64,000 nt of DNA from Gautieria morchelliformis (lineage: Eukaryota; Basidiomycota; Agaricomycetes; Gomphales; Gomphaceae), in contig WHVA01000287.1 of the NCBI GenBank assembly GCA_015179125.1, forward strand, positions 80,711-144,710. The letters are read 5' to 3'. Under the pieces are notes generated by a model. The model saw only the letters and a program-made list of their open reading frames with translations, searched no databases and was not told the origin of the DNA. Below are positions 33,783-44,519 of this stretch, piece by piece. A program made the position numbers and the translations under genes. Within the stretch, counting starts at the first letter, position 1, and every line of letters begins with the position of its first letter.

Positions 33783-35466
33783 TCACACCTTCTTAGCAAG
33801 CTTCCTTATAGCCTTTCTAGCCGCTCCTTTGATGAAATTCGCGTCACCCCATGACATCCCGATGTTGGCCATGAGCACATCAGCTGTCACCTCCTTCAGT
33901 TCGTTTAGGAAGTAAACATTGTTTGCTTCAAATTTACCTTTGAATTCGTCAATGTTCCGCCCCCTAGCCTCAGGCCAATTACGGACATCGTCAAGAAACT
34001 CTTCGATGCTTGGGTAAGCGATGTCACCGGGAATCGCAGGGGTCAACTGTTCCGGTCTCTTGTCAGGATTGACTGGAGTAACAGGGCGGTTCAGGACCAT
34101 GTTCTGAGCAAACATTCGATAGTCAATCGGTGGGAACATCATCATAGGAAATGATCCTTGAAGACCCAATGCAGCGCCGGGCAGGTTTGCCATTGACACT
34201 TCATCGGTCTTCTCTTTTTGAATGGAGTCTTTGCGATAATGGAAATATTCGAAGTGAGCGTTGTTTGGAGGAACTTTCAGAGTGACCCCGTGAATGTTAG
34301 AAACCTAAATTCGCATTATTAGCAGCGAGTAATACATATAAATGCAAAGGTTGTACTCACCAAGGCTGTTACCCAGGACTGGAGTTGGCACCATGATAAA
34401 TGCGTGTGCTCTCCGTTCTTATTCAGTTTGCAGACTTTTGAAGCACATGCCGGTTTGCCACAGTTTGAATACTCTGCCTTCAATGCCTCCATGAAATCCC
34501 TTTCCCGTTTTGTGGGTAGGCCATGCTCTTCGATCTCAGATCCTTCAGTGTCAGAATCGGCGTTCAAGTCCTGAATACGAGCTTTCTTCTTTTTGCCCCT
34601 GCCAGCTGCATTTGTCACAGTTTTGTCCCTTTTCCTGGAAAGTGTATGGCGAAGCGATGCGATGTACTATAATTCTTATAATATCAGATGCGGCTGCCAT
34701 GCGAAGTCACACGCACACGTACACTTTCATCCAGAATGATGTCTACTTCCACGCCACTGGCATCGCCCTTTTTCTTCCTTGCCTGAGCGCCCTTCACATC
34801 ATCCTTGAGGTTGTCCCAGTCCTCTTCTTTTGCCAGTTTCAAAAGGTGTTTATCTCGCACACTTTGAGCCGGTAAGCTAGGTGCGGCATCTTTTTCACTG
34901 TTTGATAGCACCCTATCGCTTTGAAGATACGTTCCTCGACCTTCTTGTAACTGACATTGGCAGGAAGCTTCACACGCTCAACAAACCCTTCGGCTTCAGT
35001 GCCGTCTGGAACACGCAAGATAATTACTAGGCCGTGAAATGAGCATCAAATTATAAATGAAAAATATGATGGCATACCAGGTTCATCAATATCCTTTACC
35101 TGTTTGGGAACTGCCACCTCTACTAACTCTTCAGACTCTGAGTCTCGATTAGGGTCGTTGGGCTCGGCTTCGGACTCGGATGCACTTTGAGCCGGCTGGG
35201 TCTCTTCCTCATATGAAGACCCTGACTCAGATTCTAAGTCTTCAAAAGTTACTTTTTTTGCCGCCTGACGTTGCGGTTGAAAAGTGCTAGTAGTTTGAAC
35301 AGATTCTAAATAACTGGTGAGCTTGAAATAGCATCATTATATATAAACCGACCTTTGCCCTGAATTCCCGCTATGTCAGGTAACAGTTCCTCTGGAGGTT
35401 CTTTGACCTTTTTTGTTGCTCGTGTTGACTTAGTGGGGGCTGTCTTTTATTTTTGTTATTTCCCAT
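33783..35466 (-). CDS. Hypothetical Agaricomycete protein with SAM-like C-terminus, frames partly broken
   Basis: Clear exons are 34304..33783 and 34634..34361, joined by a 56-bp intron (GTGAGT...TTTAG). Further upstream exon text lies at about 34911-34690, 35036-34880 and 35300-35090. A Lys-rich start (MGNNKNKRQPP) sits at 35466. The middle is Ser/Glu-rich and acidic (DLESESGSS, EEETQPAQSASESEAE). Next comes a Cys/His segment (CGKPACASKVCKLN, HTHLSWCQ). The end (YPSIEEFLDDV ... FKGKFEANNVYFLNELKEVT ... IGMSWGDANFIKGAARKAIR) resembles a sterile-alpha-motif fold. Frames do not join cleanly near 34860 and 34690, so either splicing is unusual or the gene is decaying. Role unknown. Confidence 0.5.
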
Positions 35467-35496
35467 TGTTGGTAAGGCAAGTCGAACTTGGTCGGG

Positions 35497-35700
35497 TTAT
35501 GCCGATTCATAATAGGCGGCTTGCCGCACTGCACCATCGACAACACCACGCACCACAGACACTTCAGCCTCTCTTGGTTCGGCACTCGTCTTCCATATGA
35601 ACTTGCCCCGGGCTTCGAAGCATCCGCTGACCCTGTTCTTCAATTGCGCCTTTTCGCTTAGCTCCACAGGCTCGCCGTCAAGTACCAGCAGCTCCCTGTC
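35497..35700 (-). CDS. Small coding-like fragment, unidentified
   Basis: About 68 open codons read like protein (ELLVLDGEPVELSEKAQLKN, GKFIWKTSAEPREAEVSVV) and stop at 35497. No start or neighbour exon could be set. It is probably a gene scrap upstream of the SAM-like gene. Confidence 0.3.
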   Translation of the reverse strand, partial: DRELLVLDGEPVELSEKAQLKNRVSGCFEARGKFIWKTSAEPREAEVSVVRGVVDGAVRQAAYYESA

Positions 35701-35819
35701 AACTCCCCCATAACCCCAGTGGCCAACTTCCGTGAGTATCCCAGCCCGTATTCCTCATACCAGGGTGTCTGACCACTCGACTCCCGCAGAGCGCCACGGC
35801 CCAGGCACATTCGTGTCCC

Positions 35820-36360
35820 AGGGCACGCGTACCTGCACCCGCACCCGCCGCCGCCCGTTCCCCCCCGTCCTCCACCAGCTTGCCCACCCCAGCACCTCCC
35901 CGTCCCTCACCCCGCTGCGTACGTGTGCGCCCCCCGTGTCCTTCGCGTCGTCGCCCAACCCGTCCCCGCACCTGCGTCCGTACCTGCACCTGCACCCGCC
36001 GCCACCCGCTTCCCCACCACCCTGTCCTCCTACACCAGCTCGCCCATCTCCGCCCCCGCGTCCTTCGCGTTGCCGCCCAACCCATCCCTGCACCCGCACC
36101 TGCACCTGCACCCATACCTGCACCCGCACCTGCACCCGCATCTGCACCCGTGCTTGCACCCGCACCCATACCTGCACCCGCACCCGTACCTGCACCCGCA
36201 CCCACACCTGCACCCACACCCACACCCGCACCTGCACCCGCACCTGCACCCACACCCGCACCCACACCTGCACCCGCACCCGCACCCGCACCCGCCACCG
36301 CCCGCTCCCCACCACCCCATCCTCCTACACCAGCTCGCCCACCCCAGCACCTCCGCGCCC
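35820..36360. repeat. GC-rich minisatellite, CACCCG/CACCTG units, in segment E copy 2
   Basis: The core 36085..36300 is a run of six-base units CACCCG, CACCTG and CACACC. It sits within larger repeats of about 100-160 bp, each holding CCAGCTTGCCCACCCC or a close variant (about 35870, 36030, 36330). All three plus-strand frames stay open through it, giving Pro/Ala, His/Leu/Pro or Thr/Cys/Arg runs. The copy at 27840-27900 is far shorter. Confidence 0.85.
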
Positions 36361-36891
36361 CTCACCCCACCGCATACGTGTGCGCCCCCGCGGTTTCCGA
36401 GCTCAAGTCAGGATCGGCGAAGTTGCCTTATGGTGCATTGGCACTCGGTGCGGAAGGGATCAAAGATTTCGGGGCTTATGCTACACAGGAGGAAATCCGA
36501 CATCGAGAATGAACGCCTACCAGATCTCACTGATCCAATGTCAGAAGAAGCTAAGCCCTTCCTCTCCAATCCTATGACACCCTCTTCTGGAGATTCTCCT
36601 GTAGTGGGTTCTCACCATTAGTACAAAGTAGCAAACAAAATTAAAACCTTCATTGAACTACATACAGTAAGCTAAGCTTGACATTGTTCCCCCCTCAGCA
36701 CCCAAAATGCAAAATAAAAAATGCTTGTTTTATTTGGATTTTTTAGTTCTATGCCCTAGCTATGGTCTACATAGCTTCAGATATGAAATTTCAAGCGAAT
36801 CGGAGCGATATCAAGCAAGATATCGTTGTTCGAAGTTTGCACGCTAAAACGGAAGCAAATCCGACGCGTGCCTTAGGTACTGCAAACGGGT
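36361..36891 (+). pseudogene. Segment E copy 2: 3' part of duplicated gene fragment
   Basis: Inverted duplicate of 27240..27790. Coding-like text [20 protein letters not shown] is followed, one frame over, by LPDLTDPMSEEAKPFLSNP and a stop after VVGSHH (36621), then a shared AT-rich 3' flank. The remaining tip of the segment is at 38147..38215. It is separated by a 269-bp AT-rich insert and the RecQ-bearing TIR element. Function unknown. Confidence 0.4.
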
Positions 36892-37291
36892 GGATAAAAA
36901 TACTCCGGACCCAGTCCCCAGTGAAGCCAGTTTTTTTGTTTTTTTTTTTTTAGAAATTTACTTTTAAAAATTGTACTTAAAATATAAAGATTTTTTAATC
37001 CAGTATTAGAAATTTTCAACACAATAAAGATAAAAATAAAGCTATAATTTCTTTACTGTTCGACGATGATCCTAAAAAAATTTGAAAATTATTAAAAAAT
37101 GTGTAAATTCATTGAAGCTCTAAGATTAATTATTTGCTGTAATCCATCTTCAGTCAAGTGTAAGTCGCTCATAACGCCTCTGGGCGACTGGCGAAAAATG
37201 TAAGCGCCGCGTGCCGTGTTTGCACACGGGGACGCGTCCAAACCACGCATCAAGCATCGCGTCTGCTGCCTGCTTCGCAGCCGCGTTATTG

Positions 37292-37781
37292 ATGATGGTC
37301 CCAGCTGAAATACTCACCCAAGATCAGATCCGAGCCGACACAGCGCGAGTATTTGGTCTCAGGCCATGCGTAGGTCAAATCAAGGCAACTGCTGCTCAGC
37401 TCAAGAAAACATCCGATGTCGTTTACATCTCAGGCACTGGCTCGGGAAAAACGCTGACATTTTGGATGCCTATGATTTATGAAAAGGACAGCATTACAAT
37501 TCTGATCACAGCTCTCAGTGTCCTTGGTCAGCAGAGTGCAGATACGTTATGCGAGACAGGTATACCCGCAATCAATGTCACTCGCACTAATGCGAAGGTG
37601 CAAACCTTTGAAGTGAGTGCTTTCACAACAGTGTTTTCAGGGACTGACTACTGACTGGTGGCCTTCGCAAGGCTATCCGAAAGGGAAGCTATCGGTTGAT
37701 TGTTGTCAACCCCGAGCTATTAATTCACGACTCACGCTTTGACCGGAAAATTGTTCGATCTGCGCGAGTGTTGCATTTGTA
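37292..37781 (+). pseudogene. RecQ-family DNA helicase, N-terminal fragment
   Basis: Starts at ATG 37292 (MMVPAEILTQDQ). Motif 0 region (TARVFGLRPCVGQIKA), Walker A (YISGTGSGKTLTFW) and motif Ia region (ITALSVLGQQ) are intact. A 59-bp intron (GTGAGT...CAAG) joins AIRKGSYRLIVVNPELLI in frame. The gene stops near 37781 before the DEAH box, so no helicase activity is expected. RecQ-like genes are numerous in Agaricomycetes and often sit near repeats. Confidence 0.85.
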
Positions 37782-37784
37782 GCA

Positions 37785-38052
37785 GGAAGCCATTCTGGTG
37801 GCTTGTCAAGAGCCTGACCTGTTCCATATAGATGGATTTCGATGCCTCATGCGCCCATGCGCGTACTGCTGTGGCGGCACTGGGAACGCATGAAAACGCA
37901 TCCAAAAGCTGAGTTATATTGTTGGTAAGATTGGCCTTAGCGGTTTGATGGGAATCATGAGCTGAGCTGAGCAAAGCCAATATAAAGTCGGTGGGAGTAG
38001 CTGAAGCATCATGAAGCGCTGCGAGGACGTGTCCAAGGTTCTGTTGTCTCAT
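37785..38052 (-). pseudogene. N-terminal fragment of a transposon-associated protein
   Basis: ATG 38052 opens MRQQNLGHVLAALHDAS, continues through TDFILALLSSAHDSHQTAKA and RAWAHEASKSIYMEQVRLL, and is cut near 37785. The pattern recalls the N-terminus of a large protein family common in Agaricomycete mobile DNA (possibly the DUF6589 type), but this is from memory of the pattern only. It converges on the RecQ fragment. Confidence 0.4.
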
Positions 38053-38404
38053 TAAAGGCTTGACCGCGAACGCGTCCCCGTGTGCAAAGACGGCACGCGG
38101 CGCTTACATTTTTCGCCAGTCGCCCAGAGGCGTTATGAGCCACTTAAAGTTTCGGAGTATGAATTATTCCCCTCGGATTTAGCCGTGCTTCACCCATATG
38201 CATACACAGGAGCCATCTATAGTATAAAGTTGCTGGAAGGGTGGTTGTGGGTGTTTTACGTAATAATGTTACGTAATTTGCTGAGTTTGAACGCGAGCGG
38301 CGCAGCCGCGAGCGCCGTTCCTAGCTGCGCAGCCTGCTCTCTCTCTGTCTGCTACTGGCCTCCTCTGTGTCTGCTACGGGCTGTCTCTGCCTCCTGCCTG
38401 TCTC

Positions 38405-39150
38405 TCCTTGCCTCCATCCATTCCTGGCTGTCATCCCTGGCCCTGGTGTGTCTTCTTTTCCATTAATTTTCGCTTTTTTGGCCTTTCTTTATTATTGTTA
38501 TTTCTTCATTTATTTTCGCTTTTTTTGACTTTTTTTCACCCCAGGTTTCTCCTCTCCTTGCCTCCATCCATTCCTGGTCGTCCCTTCCCCTGGTGTGTCT
38601 TCTTTTCCATTAATTTTCGCTTTTTTGGCCTTTTTTTATTATTGTTATTTCTTCATTTATTTTCGCTTTTTTTGACCTTTTTTCACCCCAGGTTTCTCCT
38701 CTCCTTGCCTCCATCCATTCCTGGCTGCTGTCCCTGCCCCTGGTGTGTCTTCTTTTCCATTAATTTTCGCTTTTTTGGCCTTTTTTTATTATTGGTATTT
38801 CTTCATTTATTTTCGCTTTTTTGACTTTTTTTCACCCCAGGTTTCTCCTCTCCTTGCCTCCATCCATTCCTGGCTGCCTCCCCTGCCCCTGGTGTGTCTT
38901 CTTTTCCATTAATTTTCGCTTTTTTGGCCTTTTTTTATTATTGGTATTTCTTCATTTATTTTCGCTTTTTTTGACTTTTTTTCACCCCAGGTTTCTCCTC
39001 TCCTTGCCTCCATCCATTCCTGGCTGCCTTCCCTGCCCCTGGTGTGTCTTCTTTTCCATTAATTTTCGCTTTTTTGGCCTTTTTTTATTATTGTTATTTC
39101 TTCATTTTATTTTCGCTTTTTTTGACCTTTTTTCACCCCAGGTTTCTCCT
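38405..39150. repeat. Five tandem units of about 149 bp
   Basis: Units start with CTCCTTGCCTCCATCCATTCC at 38405, 38553, 38701, 38850 and 39000, with a partial one at 39151. They are T- and pyrimidine-rich and stay open in frame (Phe/Leu-rich, e.g. FFSINFRFFGLFLLL), which looks incidental. Two further related units of about 173 bp occur at 39757..40058. Confidence 0.85.
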
Positions 39151-40180
39151 CTCACTGCCTCCCTCCTGTCTGCCATTGCAGGTCAGTTTTATGCTACTGT
39201 ATCTGCCTTTCTTCATTTTTGTTATGTTTTTATTTCTTATATTTTCGCTTTTTTTGGCATTTTTTAGGCTCTTTGCAGTTGACTTTGGTCCTGTAACTAC
39301 TGCCCATCCTACCTGGCTATTGCTCCCCCATTCTGGTGAGTGTTATGCTACTGTATTTGCTATTTTAAGTATTTATATATCTGCAATCCCTCTGGTAATT
39401 ATAGTTGTTTCCTTCTGGTATTTTTTGTTGTTTTATATCGCTTTTTCAGCCACAATTTGACTTCTTATGCCAGATTTGTTCTTCAGTCTGTCATTCCTTA
39501 GGTATGGTCTTATTCTTATGGAACTTTGCCTTTTTGGGGCCTATTTGGGCTTGGTCCCTGACTGAGTTGCTATTTCTTTCAGTCAAGCCCTGCAGCTATT
39601 TGGTAAGGTTTTGCAATGCATATGTTGGATTTTCAAGCTAATGTTTTAGATTCTCTCCTTGGTTTTTGGCGTGCTCTGTGCTGTGCTAATCTCTGACCTT
39701 CCTAGAGCAGTTCGCGTGGTCAGTTGGTTGTATCGTGGACTGGCATACTCTACTGCATTGCAGTTTGATTCTGGCCAGAGTTACAACTCCAGTGTGGTCT
39801 GTGGACTAGGATTGGTTTGGTGGTGCACATTGGAGTTAGGCGGTTTAAGTGGACATTGACCACCTTGCTGGTATCTGTAGTGGATTTGTTTGGTTGGGTG
39901 TTTGGTTGGTTGGATTGTGCACTGGGAGCTTGCATTGCAGTTTGATTCTGGCCAGAGTTACAACTCTGTTAGCCAGTGTGGTCTGTGAACTGGGATTGGT
40001 TTGGTGGCACACATTGGATTTAGACGGTTTAGGTGGACATTGACTGCCTCCCTGGTATCCCCTATTGTTGGTCGTGAGCTACAGTCATTGTGAAAATGTG
40101 AGTATCCTTTATATATATATATTTTGGCTTGATTTGAAACTGACTGTAATCTAAGGGAACCCTCTACACCAGAGCGTGAT

Positions 40181-42604
40181 ATGCAGGAGGAGCGTGCTCT
40201 GGAGCGTCAGCATCGGTTGCCAATGACGTCCCCTTCTGTGCGTCGTCGGGAGAGGGTTCTTGCTGCAGCTCAAGAACGTCTTCGAAATCCTGACCCTCCA
40301 CCTCCTCAGCCATTTCCTCGACCTCTACTCCCTCAGGACAATGCAATTCCTTGGCCTCCTGTGGCTGGACCTTCAAATGCCATTCCACCTGATCTAAGTC
40401 CTCGGGATGCTGTACGTGCCATACAAGAACAGTTAGCTGATATGCCTCTTGCACCTGTGCGTCAAAGACAGGCCCAGGCAGCACCTCCTCCTCCTGTCCC
40501 TATAGGCTCTGCAGCTGTAGCTCTGTTGCGGGCCCAGGCTGCTAATCTCAATCCTATGCCTCTCCCACAACGAGGACGGCCACGACGACGTGCTCAGGCA
40601 TTGAATCCAAACCCTGAACCTCTCCCAGATCAAATGCCACTCCAGCAGCAGCCTGCACCACAACGACCTGTGCTTCCACAGCCTCCACATCCACCTGCTC
40701 ATCCTCGGGCCCCTCCACTTCCACTGCCTCATCAGCCTGCTCCACAACAACCTGTGCCTCCTGTTGCCCCTGTGCCCCCTGTGCCTCCACACCCTCTGCA
40801 TCCACCTGCTGCTCCTCAGCCCCCTCCACTTCCACCGCCTCCACCAATGCCTTTAAGAAACCTTCCACTAGCACGTCGCCCTTTGATTGAACAACAGATT
40901 GCACCTCATGACCTTGGTGCTATGGATGACAAATGTCCAAAATGTAAAGCATGGCATTGGAAGGCAGAGCGTCTGGCCGACTCTACCATTGCTGAGCCCA
41001 AATTTGGTATATGTTGCTCAAAGGGCCAGATACACCTTGAATTGTTGATGGAACCTCCAGAACCACTAAAGACTCTTTTGGCCAGCCAAGACAGGCATGG
41101 AAAACAGTTTAGGGAAAAGATTCGGAACTATAATGCTGCACTGGCATTTGTCTCTGTGGGAGTGAACATAGATGAAAATGTCGTGAATAGACCTGGGCCA
41201 TATGTCTTCAAAATTCAGGGAGGCCTCTATCATATTCATGGCGCTCTTCTTCCTACTCAGGGTCAGGATAGGCCACCCAGCTATGCGCAGCTCTACTTTT
41301 ATGATCCAGCAGAGGCTTTGCGACGTAGGGAGGCCAATAACAGTTTTGATCCTTTGGATTCAGATGTTTTAAGTGACCTCCAGGAAATGATGCAGGCTCA
41401 CAATCCATTGGTTCCAATCTATCAGCAGGCAATGGAAAGGCTTAGGAACCAGCCAGATAGGTTGACTGTGGAGGCCAGACTCACCTACAGAGCACATACA
41501 GACCAGAGAAGATATAATATTCCTACAGCGGATGAGATTGCCATTGTGCTCCCTGGAGAAGGTGTGCCTGGAGGCACTAGAGACATTGTCATTCAGCTTA
41601 GAGGTGGAGAACTGCGACGAATTCAGGCCGAACATGCTTTGTATGCGCCACTACACTATGTCCTTCTCTTTCCCAGAGGTGAATCAGGCTGGGATTGGGA
41701 CATTCCACAGATAGACCAAGCTCTTCCACGACAAGGCCAGGAGGGGGAGGAGGAGGAGGACCCTTCAAGTGACAGGCGTGTGACCATGTCAAAATACTAT
41801 CGTTATCGTCTTTTTCCAAGGGAGGGTGAAGCTGAAACTCTCTTCCTGGCTGGCAAGCTCTTTCAGCAATACATTGTGGATGCTTGGGCAGCGACTGAAC
41901 AGCAGAAGCTAAATTGGATCAAATACCATCAACATGAGCTGCGAGCTGAGGTCTACAATCAGATGATTGATACATTTGGACCTGAGGACAATCAGGCCAA
42001 TCCAGCTAACTTGGGACAAAAGGTCATCTTGCCTGCTACATTTACTGGGAGCGCCAGGGATATGAACGAGAATTTTCAAAATTCAATGGCAATCACTAGG
42101 AAGCATGGTCCAGCAGATGTCTTTGTGACAATGACAGCAAACCCCCAGTGGAAAGAAATCAAAGATGCTCTCAAGCCAGGCCAGACTCCCAGTGATCGTC
42201 CTGACTTGGTTGCAAGGGTTTTTCATCTCAAGAAGGAGCAATTGATCAAACGTATCATGAAGGATGGTATCCTTGGTCGCACAGTTGCACGTGTCCATGT
42301 GATCGAATTCCAGAAGCGGGGGCTCCCTCATATGCACCTTCTTATATGGTTTAAAGAGGAGGATAAGATCAGGACACCGGAAGCTGTGGATGCTTTGGTT
42401 TGGGCTGTCTTTCCTGATCAGCAAGAGCATCCAAGGCTCTACAAATTAGTTTGTGATCTAATGACTCATGGCCCCTGTGGACAAGCGCGTCCTCGGGCTT
42501 CTTGCATGACAGAGGGCAAGTGTTCCAAACATTTCCCAAAGGAATTTCGTGAGGTGACATCTGTCACTGAAGATGGCTATCCACAGTATCGGCTGCACGC
42601 GTGA
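40181..42604 (+). pseudogene. Helitron RepHel protein, N-terminal Rep part
   Basis: 807 open codons. Pro/Gln-rich N-terminal third, then the Helitron_like_N zinc-binding region (CPKCKAWHW ... FGICCSKGQIHL), the conserved IRNYNAALAFVSVGVN, and the Rep nuclease with KHGPADVFVTMTANPQW and the HUH motif GLPHMHLLIW (His near residues 717 and 719). Rep would nick DNA through tyrosines located further on, but the frame ends at 42602 where a gypsy gag fragment begins. The first part of the gene may have another exon upstream. Firm on family, dead as an enzyme. Confidence 0.9.
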
Positions 42605-43304
42605 GTGCAACTGTTCTTGCCACCCCATACCATGCAGAAGGGTCATCGTCCTTTGGCCTGCCATCCAACATCAATGCGATGCGACTCTGGATTGCAGGTT
42701 CGAGACCTCGGCGGAACTTCATCACAATTGATCGCCCATCTGTGTATTCGGCTTTCTCAACCAGCTCTTCGAACCCATCAATGTATTCATCAACTGAACA
42801 CTTGCCCTGGTGGTACTGGCGTGATTCCAGTTGGTTCATTGCATCGGTGGCCTCGTGTAGGGGGTAAAACTGCTGGCGAAATGCTTCAACAAAATCCTTC
42901 CAGGTCGCATAGAGCGACACGCCGTGCTTTGCTTCGTGAGTGAATGCGCGAGTGGCAAAAGTTGCAGCCCTGCCTGTTTTCATGCAGGACATCACCCAAA
43001 GGATCTGCGACTGCTCGTCTGGGAAGTCACTTGCACACACGCCCATGTAGAGGCTGCACAACTGGATGAAGTTGCGACCATTCGCATGATTCCCATCATA
43101 TTCAGAGGGCTTTGCTGGCTCAGCTGTTCACTTTGAGGAGGCGCAAATGCGACCAGGGAGTCCAGCCATCAGCCCAGTGGTCATAGCCTGCAGGGTGTTC
43201 AACCTTGTCTCCAGATCTTGTTTTTCCTGCCTCTCCCTCATCAACTCTTGCTCTATCGCCGCCAAGCGGTCCAAAACTTCAGCAGCAGATGGCAAGTTGT
43301 CCAT
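42601..43304 (-). pseudogene. Ty3/gypsy gag fragment inserted in the Helitron
   Basis: Minus strand: a start at 43304 opens MDNLPSAAEVLDRLAAIEQE, a coiled coil typical of fungal gypsy Gag. A frame change near 43140 follows, then NFIQLCSLYMGVCASDF, WKDFVEAFRQQFYPLHEA, SVDEYIDGFEELVEKAEYTD and FRRGLEP, which fit the retrotransposon Gag domain. It is cut at the Helitron junction (about 42601). Only gag and a piece of LTR remain. Confidence 0.8.
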
Positions 43305-43420
43305 GGTAAGTGTTAGAGGGTGTCAGGGTATGAGAAAGGATTGCTAAAATCACTGCTTTCGAAGGGTGTTCAATTCAAAGTCAGGCGATTTTGCAACCGG
43401 TGCTCTAGAGAGAGTTTTCT

Positions 43421-43640
43421 ACTATAAGGGCAACCTAGGCAGACGCTCTACACTCAAGCGGCGAACTGGCGAAGGGGGATCCAAAGTGAGATAGAGAACT
43501 ATATACAGGACATAGACATACCTGGCGAAGGGGGATCCAAAGAGAAAACTCTAAGGAACCCCTTCGCCACCTAACTATGACTAGAAGCAAACTCGGGCAT
43601 GCTAGCCCGATCACAGAATGTCCGAGTTACATAAGCAATC
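43421..43640. repeat. LTR-like fragment of the gag-bearing gypsy
   Basis: It shares the twin motif GGGGATCCAAAG ... TCTAAGGAACCCC with 60486..60660 (GGGGAAATCCAAAG ... TCTAAGGACCCCC) and the shared lead TAAGGGCAACC. It lies just upstream of the gag start, where an LTR is expected; its tips were not defined. Confidence 0.45.
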
Positions 43641-43785
43641 ATGCCAGCGATAACAGGGCTGGACAGATAAGGAGGGAATGATGTCGGAAGGGGCCGGAAC
43701 AGGAAGGGAAATAAACAGAACACAAGACGGAAGGATGCTAAAGGCTAGGAGAAGCTCAGGGGCCACCAACAACACGCTGCGATAA

Positions 43786-43995
43786 TGCAGTGTGTGATAA
43801 TGCACAGTGCGATCATGCACAGTGCGATCATGCACAGTGTGATCATGCACAGTGCGATCATGCACAGTGCGATCATGCACAGTGCGATCATGCACAGTGC
43901 GGTCATGCACAGTGCGATCATGCACAGTGCGATCATGCACAGTGCGATCATGCACAGTGCGATCATGCGCAGTGCGATCATGCATGCGATAAGCA
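43786..43995. repeat. 15-bp minisatellite, about 13 units
   Basis: Nearly perfect units of TGCACAGTGCGATCA, with occasional T or G variants. Open frames on both strands are a by-product of the 15-bp period. There are no spacers, so it is not a CRISPR array. Confidence 0.95.
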
Positions 43996-44171
43996 TGTGA
44001 TCATGTGCAGTGTGTGATTGGTGTTCCCCTGACAGATGCTCTCAATATATGGAACGGGGCACCTATTTCTAGGGACCTATTAGATTCTGATTCTGTGTGT
44101 GGATGACATAGTAGAGAATTGGAATAGTGACCTCTGGAGCATTTGAGTGCTACTCTATATGATTAAAAAGT

Positions 44172-44519
44172 GTGATTAAAGAGAAAGGAAAATATCATTT
44201 GGAACATTCAGTAAAAATCGTGGAAGGAATGCATGCTATGCTTACCTGGAACTTCATGGTGTCAGCTGATCTCGCCAACAGAACACAGGGAACTGTGGAG
44301 AAAATGTATTTAGATCCACATGAAAACCATACGTGCCTTCCAACTGCAGATAACACCCTCCATTTGCAGTACCCTCCAGCCCTTGTTCTCTTTCATCCTG
44401 ACAACACCCCATTGAAGAATCTAAAAGGTTTAACTTCTCGCATAATCCCCCTCGAACCCTCAAAGAAAGGGATGCAGACAACTTACCGCAATGGGAGAAA
44501 ATCCACCATTTCCAGATAG
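44172..44519 (+). pseudogene. Helitron helicase, C-terminal fragment
   Basis: The text VKIVEGMHAMLTWNFMVSAD, GTVEKMYLDP and LHLQYPPALVLFHPD matches the end of Pif1-family helicases in Helitrons, where the 'G-M-x-V-M-x-T-x-N' motif precedes the C-terminus. It lies in the right place and strand for the Helitron Rep at 40181. The upstream 180 bp (44035..44215) recur at 46130..46305. Confidence 0.65.

Larger units (their letters stand above)
37163..38144. mobile_element. TIR element with TA target repeat carrying RecQ and second gene fragments
   Basis: 982 bp bounded by TA on both sides (37161-37162, 38145-38146). Terminal inverted repeats are about 76 bp with two mismat­ches, beginning AGT(C/G)GCTCATAACGCC. 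The uninterrupted site is visible in segment E copy 1, where the sequence reads GGTGTAAAGTTTCGG. It contains the 5' part of a RecQ-type helicase gene reading inward from the left and the 5' part of another gene reading inward from the right. The middle is deleted, so this looks like a shortened derivative of a larger element. Confidence 0.75.

Noticed and set aside
35699-36365. Long Gly/Ala/Val and Cys/Gly-rich minus-strand frames
   Set aside because: Products of the six-base minisatellite; every frame is open by periodicity.
43611-44017. Histidine/serine or Cys/Met repeat proteins, and a possible CRISPR array
   Set aside because: A contiguous 15-bp repeat without spacers in a eukaryotic genome; frames stay open because 15 is a multiple of three.
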